Positions 1-12,221 of a stretch of DNA of 64,000 nt are shown one piece after another. The stretch spans positions 10,287,075-10,351,074 of the forward strand of contig NC_080056.1 of NCBI RefSeq assembly GCF_026212465.1. Reading direction: 5' to 3'. Within the stretch, counting starts at the first letter, position 1. Each line of letters opens with the position of its first letter. A program made the position numbers and the translations under genes. Source of the DNA: Amaranthus tricolor (taxonomy: Eukaryota > Streptophyta > Magnoliopsida > Caryophyllales > Amaranthaceae). The notes beneath the pieces were generated by a model that did not search any database, was not told the DNA's origin, and was given only the letters and a program-made list of their open reading frames with translations.

Positions 1-1398
1 AGTAGAGATCGATTCAAGGGGAATGTATGTAGAGAGGATAAACAAATACTCTAATGCTTGTGAGCATGGAAGGCTTCTAAGATATGAGTTGCTAAACTCA
101 AAAAGCAAAGAAACTTTCTAACTTATCCAATCCAAGAATTCAAGAGAGACAAGATGAACAAAGTTCAAGGTTTATTTTAATTCTGCAACTAGACGAGTAC
201 AAGGCACGAATAATTCATATATTACATCTTATGCTTAGTGTTAAATAAAAAAAATTAATGACTTATAATTAGGAATGGATTGATGACTTGTTTTAGGTAG
301 TTAAGGATCAAAATATATATTCTAAAATAACTCTACATGATCTCAAGGGTTAACATCCCACAAGCACCTTAGCTTCTCATGACTTATAAGTTCCATAATG
401 GAATACAATGATTCATAACTGTTGTTAATTTGCGGTGTAAACCAATTGGTAATTGCTAATTAGTAACTTCTCCACTTCTCCCTTGTAACCCATGATTGAT
501 AACTTAAGAAACCGACCTTGTACCACTCTACCACATGCTCTCATAATCCCCCTCAACTTTTTGATTCAACAACCAGCCCTCTCTTGCAAAACTTCACATC
601 TCTTCTTGCAATAATTATGGAGAACTATTACCAATGTTATAATTTGGAAATTCTATGTGGTAACCCTGAGTTTTTCGGCTTTTTTCACGTGGTAGACAAA
701 TCTTTTTTAAATTCACGTGGTGACCTTGACCTTTTGATTTTTCTACGTGATGGACAAAGGGAAGTTTTTTTGTTAGCCTTATGCTATTTTTACCGAATAA
801 AATTACACTTTTTTCAAAAGAAAACATCGTGATCATCCTAATTGCCCACATATTTCGAAATTCAATCGACATAAATACTTAATTTAACCAAAATTTAACA
901 TTTTGTCTACCAAATGTAAATGTTGAAAGCTCAATTTCCCCACGCGGATTCGAAAAAATATTTGTTGAAAAGTTTAAAACTTAGGGTCACCATGTGGAAA
1001 ATTCCCGTATAATTATCTCTAGTTATATGCTAGTAATAATATTCAACATGTAATTTGGTCTACGATTATTAAATATCAGTTGGTCATTATAGGACATATA
1101 AGTATATTCCATGTATTTATTTTGTGCCCCAAGTTATACTATCGAATTTATTATACAGTTTTATACACTTTTATTAACAATAATACGAATAAAAATATTA
1201 AAATATCAATGTGTTGTAATGGTGTAAAGGATGCAGTAGTTGCAAGTGTATATTGGGGTGTGGATGTGCTGTTTTATGTGTCAATGGTGTACTAAGTTAG
1301 TGTGATAGGTTGGAATAATTGTGAGTTGCTGATGATGATTTTTGTGTTGTATTACGCGAGCATGTGGACATATATGGTTGTTGATGGGTTACTTAGTT
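1..1398. other. Intergenic AT-rich flank, no gene seen
   Basis: No convincing gene is visible. The open frames are short and lack homology I recognise. Positions about 620-1030 look like a decayed inverted-repeat element: a 'ctatgtggtaaccctgag' end at about 652-669 is mirrored by 'cttagggtcaccatgtgg' at about 979-996, and related CACGTGGT-type words recur between them. No target duplication could be set, so I do not call it a separate mobile element. Confidence 0.5.
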
Positions 1399-1403
1399 GT
1401 TTG

Positions 1404-2199
1404 TGTAGGGATCGGAAGGGGTCACTACGACACCCACAATGTCACATACACAAAACAACCAACCAATTATCCAAACCAAAGAACCCAAATTAATTCACCA
1501 ATATTAATCAACATAGAATACCAATTGTGGACAGCAATATGACAGTAACAAATCAACAATAATAAGCGGAATAGAAATGCAAACAACACACACAATTTAT
1601 ACGTGGAAAACCTCTTCGATGTGAAGAATAAAAACCACGGGACCTCTTGAGGAGTCCACCCTTAATCTTCTCTTATTGATAATTGAGGGTAAAAATAAAC
1701 CCAAATCAGTTCATAAAAGGTTTATCAACGCCCACCTACATACATCAAGCTATAAGAGATGAAAAATAGAGAACTAAAGGAGTAGAAATCACCAAAAACA
1801 GCAGCTCTGTCCGGAGACGATTCCGACCAACCCAGAGCTTAAAACGACGATCCAACCGTCCAACATGAAGCCCTCGATGTCAGGAACAAGCTCACCAAAT
1901 TTCAGAGCGATCCAACGGTCGGATTTCCGGCAACAGACAAAATACAGAAGGCTGACCTTGAAAATCCGAAAAATTCACTACTCTCTCAAACTCTCTCTTT
2001 TGTGTCTTTTTGAATTCCTATTTTCCTTGCTTCACTTGCTGTCCTATATAGCAAGAATTACTCCCCAAAGGCTTGCTAAAGAAGCCACCAAAAATAAGCC
2101 CAAAGAGGACTCATAACAACAAGTAAAATGTTACAATTTGGCCCATTTATTAAGACCAAAAAAAAACATTTTATCATAACTTGGGCTGGACCCACAAAA
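1404..2199 (-). repeat. 3' LTR of the Tnt1-like Copia
   Basis: About 796 bp and nearly identical to the copy at 6352-7152. Compared with that copy its outer end reads AAGGGGTCACTACGA instead of AAAATGCAATGTCACATACA, and its internal terminal dinucleotide appears mutated (TT in place of TG on the minus strand). It abuts the purine tract at about 2200-2212. Confidence 0.93.
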
Positions 2200-2212
2200 A
2201 TCTCCCCCTCCA
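2200..2212 (-). other. Polypurine tract of the Tnt1-like Copia
   Basis: Read on the minus strand, GGAGGGGGAGA directly precedes the 3' LTR. This is the expected plus-strand primer position for a Copia element and confirms the minus orientation. Confidence 0.8.
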
Positions 2213-2243
2213 GCCCATAACGGGGAAGACGATCACACTTCAA

Positions 2244-5200
2244 TCACCATTTGAAGCTCATACCCACAAGCTTGCTACAAACATCAAGCTTGCTTGCGGG
2301 AACCACCTTCGTCAACATATCTGCACCATTTTTGTTCGTATGGACTTTCTTCAATTTCATCATCTTTTCTTCAATAACATTTCGCAACCAATGATATCGG
2401 ACATCAATATGCTTGGTGCGAGCATGATACATTGAGTTCTTACTCAAATTATAGCACTTTGACTATCACAAAGTACAACATACTCACCTTGCTCCAAACC
2501 CAACTCTCGAAGGAATCTTTTCAACCAAAGCATTTCCTTACTTGCTTCCACAGCTGCTATATATTCTGCCTCAGTAGTCGACAAGGCCACACACTTTTGT
2601 AACTTGGATTGCCAAGAAATGGCTCCCCCTGAAAATGTGAACACATAACCTGAGGTAGATTTTCTACTATCAACATCACCAGCCATGTCTGCATCAGTAA
2701 ACCCCTCAAGAATAGGTTTCCCACCTCCATAACACAAACAAAGTTTGGAAGTGCCACGCAAGTATCGAAAGATCCATTTCACTGCATCCCAATGAGCCTT
2801 ACCCGGATTGGATAAGTATCTACTCACTAAACCAACAGAATGTGCAATATCGGGTCTAGTACACACCATAGCATACATCAAAGAACCAACAGCAGAAGAA
2901 TAAGGAATAGAAGACATACTTGCTTTCTCCTTCTCTGTGGTAGGACAAACTCTCTTACTTAGCTTAAAATGTGATGCGAGTGGTGTACTAACCGGCTTAG
3001 CATGCTTCATATTGAACCTTTCAAGCACACGTTCAATATACTTCTCTTGAGATAACCACAACTTTCCAGCTTTCCTGTCACGAGCAATCTCCATGCCTAA
3101 GATTTGCTTTGCTGGACCCAAGTCTTTCATGTCAAATGACTTGGACAAGTCTTTCTTCAAAGTACTAATCCTCTCTGCATCTTGTCCAACTATCAGCATA
3201 TCATCCACATACAAAAGAAGGATAATGAAATTACCATCGGGGAACTTTCTGAAATACACACAAGGATCAGCTGAAGTTCGCTTATAACCATTTCTTGTCA
3301 TGAACGAATCAAATTTTCGATACCACTGCCTTGGTGCCTGTTTAAGCCCATAAAGACTCTTCTTCAACCTGCAAACAAGCTTTTCTTTCCCCTTTTCTTC
3401 AAAACCTTCAGGCTGTTCCATGTAGATTTCTTCATGCAAGTCACCATGTAAGAAAGCAGTCTTCACATCAAGCTGCTCCAACTCAAGATCAAGACTTGCA
3501 GCTAAACCCAAAACAGTTCTGATAGATGTCATTTTGACCACAGGGGAGAAAATCTCATCAAAATCAATGCCCTTTTTTTGGTTGCATCCTTTGACCACCA
3601 ATCTAGCTTTTCTCTTCACACTCTTCTCACCATCTTTCTTGTTCTTGAAAACCCATCTATTCTTCAAGGCTTTCTTGCCGCTAGGAAGCTTGACTAACTC
3701 ATAAGTTTGATTCTTCTTCAAAGAATCCATCTCCTCTTTCATAGCCTCGAGCCAAAGATCTTTGTCTTCACAGGACAATACTTCCTGAAAATCCTCGGGC
3801 TCCCCCTCATCAATGACTAAGATGTAATCTGAGCTAGGATACTTTGTAGAAGGTTTGCGATCTCTGGTTGACCTCCTAACCTGAACGTCATCAATTGGAG
3901 AGGTAGGTTGCTCCCCCTGCTCAATAGCCTCATCATCATCTAGTTGAGCATCGTTAGGAGCATCATCGAACTGTGGTACATCACCATCATCATTAGGCTG
4001 TACCTCCTCAACACCATCATGTGTTGCATCAAGATCATCAAGTGCTGGCTGATCATCAGAAAAGGAAGTAGGAACAGGAGAAACATTAGTAGAATCAAGA
4101 AATGAGTCTGAGTTAGTGCGATACCTTGCACTTAGAAGCTCTGCACCTTTCTCATGCTCAAAGAACACTACATCTCTGCTTCTCACTACCTTCTTCTTCT
4201 CGGGATCATAGAGCCTATACCCATACTCTTCATCACCATAGCCAACAAACACACAAGGAGTAGTCTTGGAATCAAGCTTCGATCTCTGATCTTTCGGCAC
4301 ATGCATGTATGCTTTGCATCCAAAGACTCTAAGATGTGAATAAGTGGGATCACATCCCTTCCATGCTCTCTCGGGAATGTCAAGACCCAAGGGAATAGAT
4401 GGAGAACGGTTGATCAAGTAAACTGCAGTCTTCACTGCTTCTGCCCAAAAAGACTTAGGTAGATCAGACATCTTCAACATACACCTCACTTTCTCCACAA
4501 TGGTTCTGTTCATCCTCTCTACAACACCATTATGTTGTGGGGTACCAGGAACTGTCTTCACATGTCGAATACCATGCCGTGCACAATAATTCTCGAACTC
4601 ATGTGAAGTATACTCACCACCATTGTCAGAACGAAGGCACTTCAATTTTCTATCCGTCTCCCTTTCCACCAAAGCATGAAATTTCTGAAATGTCTCAAAC
4701 ACTTGGTTTTTGGTCTTCAACATATAAACCCAAGTTCTTCTATTAGCATCATCAATGAAAGTGACAAAATATTTGTTGCCACCATTAGATTCCACCTCAA
4801 TGGGACCACAAATGTCGGAGTGCACAAGCTCCAGATTAGCTTGCCTCCTAGTAGACTTCCTAGCAAAGGAAACTCTATGCTGCTTACCTGCTAAACAATG
4901 ATCACAAGGGTTAAGAGCAACTATAGTATCAACGGGAATAAGAGATTTACCCGCCAAACATTTCAAACCCTTGTCACTCATGTGTCCCAATCTTCGATGC
5001 CATAAATTAGGAGAATTCTTCTCTTCCACTGCATTAAGCTCACCAGAACATATACTCAAATATGTCTTGTACAACGAGCAACACAACTCGCCACGTGCAA
5101 CTGTCATAGAACCCTTGGACAACTTCCATTTACCATCTCCAAAAGTATGTTGAAAGCCTTCTTGATCAAGGACATTTGCAGACAATAGATTAAGGCGTAG

Positions 5201-5593
5201 ATCAGGAATATGGCGCACATTCCTCAATGTAAGCATGCACCCAACAGTTGTCTTCACACGAATATCACCTAACCCAACAATGCTTGCTGAGCTCTGGTTA
5301 CCCATCTTTACACTACCAAAATCACCAGCTTGGTAGTTCAAGAAATACTCCCTTTTAGGAACACAATGGTATGAAGCACCTGTATCCACTAGCCACTCGA
5401 TGTCTGAACTATCAACATGATGACACTCACTAGTTGCACAAATCAAAGTGACGACATCATCACTCTTGGAAGCGGTTGCTGCAGTATTTTTATCATCTCC
5501 CTCCTTTTGTGAATTGTCATTCTTCTTCCTTTGTTCCCTTTTCAAGCGGAAACAAAACTTCTTGATATGACCAGCTTGTTGCAGTAATGACAT
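2244..5593 (-). pseudogene. Copia pol: protease, integrase, RT, RNase H (one frameshift)
   Basis: The main open frame (5593 to 2444, 1049 codons) starts inside the second half of the gag zinc knuckle. It then has the protease DTGA at residues 70-73, a GAG-pre-integrase region with the HHCC finger (about 195-237), the integrase catalytic triad D260, D323 and E359, an acidic linker (about 500-600), RT with the first catalytic Asp in the LDVKTAF motif (about 709) and YVDD at 795-798, and RNase H with TDAD near 967. Frame is lost at about 2448-2452 in DSQSAI. The remaining RNase H end continues in another frame to 2244, ending after the conserved ADMLTK motif. All catalytic residues that I can see are retained. 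The enzyme set would copy the element's RNA and integrate the cDNA. Confidence 0.92.
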
Positions 5594-6315
5594 GTAGTGA
5601 CATTCTTTCCATCACTAGACTTGTACCTGCTCCTCGAGTTACCACGGCCTCTGGGACCCCTACTCTTGCTTCTTCCTCTTTTCTCAACAACAAGAGCTTG
5701 TGAATTGTCAACTCCCATCTCCTTTCTTCTAATTTCCTCATTAAACATGCTTTCTTTGATCACATCTAAAGATAGCACACCATCTGGAGCAGAGTTACTA
5801 ATAGTCACAACCAAGGTCTCCCAACTATCTGGCAAAGAACTCAACAAGAACAAGGCCTGCAACTCATCATCAAGAACAACCTTCATAGTAGTCAACTTGT
5901 TAATAATATCCTGGAAATCACTAAGATGCTCAGAAACAGACTTCCCACCTTTCGATTTCAAATTGACAAGTCTTTTAATCAAGGAAGCTTTATTATGAGC
6001 AATCTTCCGCTCATACAAACCTTCCAACTTCTTCCACAAATCATAAGGATCGGACTCCTGTGACACATGGTTAAATATGCTAATATCAACCCATTGTCTA
6101 ATAGTCCCCAAAGTCTTTCTTTTCAACTTTGCCCATTCTTTATCATCCATTTTATCTGGTTTAGATGGTTTAGACACACTACCATCTGAACTAGTGACAC
6201 TATCAAGCGGGTCATACAAGTCCTTGCAATATAATAAGTCTTCCATCATAGGTCTCCAAATAGAATAATTAGTGGATGTCAATTTAACCATCGAACTACT
6301 ACTACTCGACTCCAT
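5542..6315 (-). CDS. Copia gag (nucleocapsid) with broken zinc knuckle
   Basis: Structural gag of the Copia element. I place the start at the Met codon at 6313-6315 (MESSSSSS...). The longer open frame upstream runs into the primer site and LTR. The fold includes the LTSTNYSIWRPMMEDLL motif and the conserved 'YDLWKKLEGLYE' region, then a basic Arg/Ser/Gly-rich stretch before the CCHC knuckle. Two cysteines of the knuckle (CHYC) are read in this frame. The GH and last C fall in the pol frame, because one base seems to be missing at about 5572-5577. Gag stops in the wrong frame at 5542. In intact relatives gag and pol are one open frame. Confidence 0.88.
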   Translation of the reverse strand: MESSSSSSMVKLTSTNYSIWRPMMEDLLYCKDLYDPLDSVTSSDGSVSKPSKPDKMDDKEWAKLKRKTLGTIRQWVDISIFNHVSQESDPYDLWKKLEGLYERKIAHNKASLIKRLVNLKSKGGKSVSEHLSDFQDIINKLTTMKVVLDDELQALFLLSSLPDSWETLVVTISNSAPDGVLSLDVIKESMFNEEIRRKEMGVDNSQALVVEKRGRSKSRGPRGRGNSRSRYKSSDGKNVTTCHYCNKLVISRSFVSA

Positions 6316-6336
6316 AATGTGACAAACAAACCTCCC

Positions 6337-6348
6337 GCTCTGATACCA
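6337..6348 (-). other. Primer binding site, initiator Met tRNA
   Basis: The minus-strand reading is TGGTATCAGAGC, complementary to the 3' end of plant initiator Met tRNA. It lies three bases inside the 5' LTR end, as is normal for plant Copia elements. Confidence 0.92.
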
Positions 6349-6351
6349 AGT

Positions 6352-7152
6352 TGTAGGGATCGGAAAATGCAATGTCACATACACACCCACAATGTCACAT
6401 ACACAAAACAACCAACCAATTATCCAAACCAAAGAACCCAAATTAATTCACCAATATTAATCAACCTAGAATACCAATTGTGGACAGCAATATGACAGTA
6501 ACAAATCAACAATAATAAGTGGAATAGAAATGCAAACAACACACACAATTTATACGTGGAAAACCTCTTCGATGTGAAGAATAAAAACCACGGGACCTCT
6601 TGAGGAGTCCACCCTTAATCTTCTCTTATTGATAATTGAGGGCAAAAATAAACCCAAATCAGTTCATAAAAGGTTTATCAACGCCCACCTACATACATCA
6701 AGCTATAAGAGATGAAAAATAGAGAACTAAAGGAGTAGAAATCACCAAAAACAGCAGCTCTGTCCGGAGACGATTCCGACCAACTCAGAGCTTAAAACGA
6801 CGATCCAACCGTCCAAACTGAAGCCCTCGATGTCAGGAACAAGCTCACCAAATTTCAGAGCGATCCAACGGTTGGATTTCCGGCAACGGACAAAATACAG
6901 AAGGCTGACCTTGAAAATCCGAAAAATTCACTACTCTCTCAAACTCTCTCTTTTGTGTCTTTTTGAATTCCTATTTTCCTTGCTTCACTTGCTGTCCTAT
7001 ATAGCAAGAATTACTCCCCAAAAGCTTGCTAAAGAAGCCACCAAAAATAAGCCCAAAGAGGACTCATAACAACAAGTAAAATGTTACAATTTGGCCCATT
7101 TATTAAGACCAAAAAAAAATATTTTATCATAACTTGGGCTGGACCCACAACA
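6352..7152 (-). repeat. 5' LTR of the Tnt1-like Copia
   Basis: About 801 bp, TG...CA bounded, paired with 1404-2199. On the minus strand a CTATATAGG promoter-like box lies at about 6999-7007 (2041-2049 in the other copy). Perfect GTTTG target duplications flank the pair of LTRs. Confidence 0.93.
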
Positions 7153-7334
7153 GTTTGAAGAGCAATAAAACAAAGATCACAGAAAATAGAAGCTAAGGTA
7201 TTAGACAGGTCATTCTTCAAAAATGGCTAAACAGATCTCATAGATACATTTGACACAAAATAAATTGTTTTGAACCTTGAACTATCTTCCTCAATAAAAC
7301 AATAAACAAAATAAACTAAACCACAATAACACAC

Positions 7335-7830
<496 letters not shown>

Positions 7831-9099
7831 CTGCCACCAAAATTAAATGAAAAATTTAGATAAAGAGTGAAAACAAATGAATGGCACGAAAAAACAACAA
7901 ACAAAAAAGTAGTAATCATCAAGTTGCTCTAGAATTGTCAAGATATGAAAAAAGGATTCACCTCGACGCTCTTTGTTAACACAATTGCAACATTCTATTC
8001 ATTAAGACTAAATCTGAAACCAGTAAGTTGGATAACTCTTCTACAGCCCTTTGACAAGCTATGTTAATTAACTTGCTTTGAATATGTTTTCAAGCATCAC
8101 ATCACTGTGCACCAAAAAAACTTGATTTTAATTTTCTCGGTTCTCGTTTCTCATTTTTCAGTTCTCAAATACTTTCAACAATTTCACATTCATCACATGA
8201 ATGTAAATAAATATCTTCACTATAGTCACCTACACTTGATAATTATAAGGTTCATCCAATAGATCTACTTAATTAGATTCAAATCACATTTGCACAACAC
8301 ACATAATAATGACTTTTTACGTTTCTGACATATGTAAGGGTCTAGCTAGAGGAGGAACATATTCCAGACTCTAACTGTGACGAGAGTCGTCGCTCCACCA
8401 ATTTTTATGCTCGAGCTTCTACAGGATGGGACTCTCTCGGTCCCCCTGTCTAACCCAACATTTCTACGTGTTGGGAAACACGAGCGTCGGATTACATGCT
8501 GTTCTGTGGTTCGATATTTCTTTACTATCAAAGTCATTCATCCAAGTACACATAAGTTCAAACAAGACTCCTCGTTATAAATTTCACATAGTTATGGTCA
8601 ACCCTAGATTAGTCAAACTCCAAGTCAACATTCTTTATCTGCTTACTATAAAATGTTTCAAAATGTTTCAAAGAGGGGAATACTATTCATAGAAGGCTAA
8701 TGAACAGTGAAATAGCCAAATCAGTTTGCCCTTTTCACCGCTTTTAATTTGGGTTTCCTCATTTTCCTTTCTCCCCCTTCTCTTTTCTCCTTTTTTATGG
8801 ATGAACATTAGCATTTGGATCAGGCCGATTCTCAAACTCTAATTTACAGCGTTCAAATTTTAGGCGACATGAAGGATTCGAATGTGTAAGTTTTTTATTA
8901 ATTAGGTTTAGGGATGAAATATTAGTTGTAGATTTTAAGAGCTCAAATATTAAATCTTTTCAAATCCTTTGTTGTTTGATTAAATAGATTTGGAGTTTTT
9001 TATACTGATGCAATTGAATTTGGGGTTTTTATATCTTCGCAAACCTACTGTTGATTTAATCCCTAATCTTGTTTTACAAGAACCTCAATTTAATCCTGA
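7831..9099. other. Non-coding stretch upstream of the eL42 relic
   Basis: No gene I can support. It presumably holds the promoter side of the eL42 pseudogene. A short exon-like frame with an in-frame stop begins at about 8799 and ends before GTAAG at 8888, but I do not recognise the peptide. Confidence 0.4.
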
Positions 9100-9242
9100 T
9101 CGGAACTTTACGTCCTTCAATAATAATACCGCAAGTGCACAACGTAGTTTAGTACGACGGCAAATATGGATTAAATCCACAGGGAGTTGGGGTTAAATCA
9201 ATGGTTTCTTAATTTATTAGTGCATTCAAAAACGTAAAATAT
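9100..9242. repeat. Left part of a Gypsy-type LTR fragment split by the Sirevirus
   Basis: The text around 9128-9200 (accgcaagtgcacaac, then a 'ccacagggagttggggtt' stretch) resembles a motif common in long LTRs of plant Gypsy elements of the Tat/Athila type. It is continuous with 29082 onward once the Sirevirus and one copy of AATAT are removed. The family name is inference from memory of such motifs. The continuity is directly supported by the target duplication. Confidence 0.5.
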
Positions 9243-10456
9243 TGTAGAAACGGTTAGAGAGGGTAAATAACAACAAGAATTGTTGTTAGATAAGTTTAAG
9301 TATTTTTGCCATATTTTTGCGGAATTAAATTGCGGAATTAAAAACTTAAACTTGATGGGAAAAATAAGAAAGAGACAATACAATTTTACATAGAAACCTT
9401 CTAGACCTAAATAAAAGGAAAAACCACGACCCCTCGAAATTTCAAATTCTCTAATATATTTTAGGCAATTCGTTACAATTACATAAAACATATAAACAAA
9501 ACTAGGTCAACTTCTCTTTCTCCTTCTCTTTCTCTATCCTTCTCTTGCTTCACTCGAACCTTCTCTTTTCTTCCTTAGACTTTCCCAAGTCTAGTTACAA
9601 CAATTCTCTCAAAAACTCTTTACAAAGGATAAATTTTCTAAGGATAAAATTGATAAGTTGCACAAGAAAATGTTTTAAGTTAATTGGCAATTTTTGGAGC
9701 AAAAATATTTCTTGTTAATTTTGATCTCACGTATGGACACTCGTGCTCTCTCACTTCGGTTGAAAAACAAGTCCTCTTTATATAGGAGCTCATGTAGCTA
9801 GTAAAACGAAATAACTATCCACTACATCCTTATTCCTAAGATTAAGAAGAATTAACTCGATCTTGAATCTCAAGCAAAAGCCACGGTTATTTTCTCACTA
9901 CATCCTTATTCCTATGATTAAGGAGGATTAAGTAAATCTTGATTTGCAAGAAAAAGCGACGGTTATTTTGTAAAATAGGTAAGGTAGTTTTTCTTAATTA
10001 AATCCATAATGCAAGCCTATTTATGTGGTGAAAAATAAGGTGAAGTTTTCTCCACTTTAAAAGGAACGGTTATTTTTCTTTTAAAAAATATTTTGACAAT
10101 TAACTTATTAAATTAATAATGCAACAAATTAATTTTAAGCAATACATCAACTAAAAACAAGAAAAATATATTTACAGAATTTTCAGCTGACGTTAATTTT
10201 TCCAGACTTCAGTCTTCGGATACAGCACTATCTCCATCAACAAGTATCGTCAGATCGTCAAACTTGGAAACAGTAGACCTCTTGTCTACATTTGACATCC
10301 TAAACGATCTTCCTTATCTAACTTCCTTGGATACATAGACTAACTCATAGGCACTATCAACGATCCTTATCAAGACCTAATATCGACCTGCACACAATCT
10401 CTAAAATACATTCATATATATTAAGTAGTCATTATTAAAACCTAAAAGGGTCAACG
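9243..10456 (-). repeat. 3' LTR of the Sirevirus
   Basis: About 1,214 bp, matching 27995-29076. It is longer mainly because a 76-bp segment is tandemly duplicated (9820-9895 and 9896-9971, each beginning 'cactacatccttattcct'). The other LTR has a single, shortened version. The inner terminal base is mutated, giving CAACG in place of CAACA. Confidence 0.9.
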
Positions 10457-11244
10457 AATTTCCCCTTTTTGATGATGATAAACTTATTAAAAAAACTTTA
10501 AAAAAAATAGAGTAAAATTAATGTCATAGAGCACGTCAGAGTTTAAAGCTACTCTATATATCACTTAGCAAATTAAATCATCACAATAGAATTTACCAAG
10601 TACATATGATAAAACAGATTACTCTAGTAAACATAAACAACATGTAAAACAACATAAGTTACCAAGATACTAAGATACTATGATACTAAGTGCTAACAAA
10701 ACAGGAGCAGAGCAAAATAGTAACTGACAATTATGAAACTAATCCTAAGCAAAAATTAAATTCTATCGGAGCATATCAGAGCTAAGCGTAAGCAAAATTC
10801 TATCAGAGCATACATATCAAACTAAATAGACAATGAAACTAATTAGTTCATAAAGCCTTATCAAAACATTACACTACATTCCGTGGACAAAACAATAAAG
10901 AAGAATTAGAAACTATATCAATGTCATAAGCATACCTCTTAAGTTTATGCAATTATTCCCCCTTTTGATATTATTCAAAAAGGAGAGGAGCCTTCAAACC
11001 ACAACACTAACAATATATGTATAGCAAAAGAAGGTGAGCAAAGAGCAGTAAAGTAAAGCAAGTACTAATAGAAGCAATCAAAAGTATGCAATGAGGTAAT
11101 GTCACAAACCATAGCAAAAGGAGCAGCAATGTTTAAAGATTAGCAAATTACAAGTACTGTACCCAGCTTGGTACATCAAAAACTAAAATAAATCGTTTAT
11201 TTGATAGATGGACCAACAAAATGAAAAGATAAGTAAGAGAGGGA
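10457..11244 (-). other. Sirevirus non-coding region with repeated polypurine tracts
   Basis: This lies between the env-like gene and the 3' LTR and has no open frame of note. On the minus strand, AAAAAGGGGAAA abuts the LTR (10459-10470). A second, related tract (minus strand ATATCAAAAGGGGGAAT) lies at about 10947-10963. Multiple copies of the polypurine tract upstream of the 3' LTR are a known Sirevirus trait. Confidence 0.6.
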
Positions 11245-12221
11245 TCAGGAAGCACGCTCTTCTTCGTCTACGAATTTGGTCTGCACCTCCACTGTATCAA
11301 GCTTGGCACCTCGATGGGCCTTCAGTTGAGTGAGCTGATCAGTGATGGATGCGAAGGTGACACGAAATTCATCTTGAAAGGAATAAAACTGGGACTGAAG
11401 ATCCTGTAGTATGTTGAGGATAGGGTCTAAGATAGTTGCAAGAACTAAGGAAGGATTAGAGAAACCAGCAAAACCAAGACCTGGTGAAGTGCGTGGAAGT
11501 GGTGAAGCAGGTGTAGTAGTTGTTGGTGGAGGTGTAAAAGGAATAGGTGATGGTATGTGATGGGTAGGTGGTGTGGCCGGTTTTGGTGAGGAAGGTGCAG
11601 TAGGTTGAGGCTCAAGGTTGGTGTGTGAGGACGAGTCATCATCCAAACTAACTACTAGATGTTTTCTCTTAGAAGCTAACCTGCTACTTTTCCTTGGATT
11701 CACAATGGACTTCTTCTTCACAAGCATCCGAACCTCCTCAGCACTAGATGAATCATCATCATCCAGTTCCTCGCCCTCATCCTCCTTAGAGGCTTCCCCC
11801 TCTCCTAAGGCTTCCTTTTGTTCCCCTTGTTCCTGGACTTCCTCTTGTTACCCTTGGGAACTAACTTCTGCCTCTCCATGAGTGGCAGTGGGAACAGCCT
11901 CCTGGTCCTCCTTATCACCCTTTTGATCCTCTTTTTCTTTCTCTTTTTCCTTTTCTTCATCTTTTTCTTCATCGGAATCTTCTTGCTCTTTACCCTCAAT
12001 GGAAGCGTTTTCCAAAATTCCCTAATCAGATAACCTGAGGTGCAAGTTAGTGAGACATTTTACACCTATTTTGTTATTCGAGCTCATGGGGAACTGCAGA
12101 CCTTCCAATGGGACTCCGAATTTCCTAAAAATCCAAGTTAACAAACCTCCATACCCTACCATGTACTTCTTTTCAATGTAATCAGACAAGTGTGAATTCA
12201 TAAGTGAAGGAAAATTGATTT
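11245..12221 (-). pseudogene. Sirevirus env-like gene, C-terminal half
   Basis: This is the downstream half of the env-like gene (the family annotated as putative plant transposon protein in Sireviruses). It begins SFPSLMNSHLSDYIEKKYM at 12221, runs through GGLLTWIFRKFGVPLEG, then an acidic EKEKEKE region, a basic KKKSIVNPRKSSRLASKRK patch, a long Pro/Thr-rich stretch, and a predicted helical tail ending EEERAS at 11245. In-frame stops occur at about 12030 and 11850. The 5' half lies at 21392-22158. The two are separated only by the composite insertion and its TAATG duplication. Function in Sireviruses is unproven. Confidence 0.75.

Larger units (their letters stand above)
1404..7152 (-). mobile_element. 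Near-complete Tnt1-like Copia LTR retrotransposon
   Basis: A 5.75-kb Ty1/Copia element on the minus strand. It is bounded by TGT...ACA and flanked by the perfect 5-bp target duplication GTTTG (1399-1403 and 7153-7157). In its own direction it has a 5' LTR (right), an initiator-Met primer site, gag, pol with protease-integrase-RT-RNase H, a purine tract and a 3' LTR (left). The domain order (integrase before RT) makes it Copia, and the gag and pol resemble the Tnt1/Tork lineage. The LTRs differ by only about a dozen substitutions plus one small indel near the terminus, so the insertion is fairly young. Two single-base breaks interrupt the polyprotein: one in the gag zinc knuckle and one near the end of RNase H. 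Confidence 0.95.

Noticed and set aside
8799..8887. Exon-like frame MDEH-stop-HLDQADSQTLIYSVQI ending before GTAAG
   Set aside because: It has an in-frame stop, no partner exons and no family I can name, so it is too weak to list as a gene.
11445..12033. Leu/His- and Lys/Arg-rich frames around the env-like gene
   Set aside because: Alternative-frame readings of the acidic and Pro-rich parts of the Sirevirus env-like gene.
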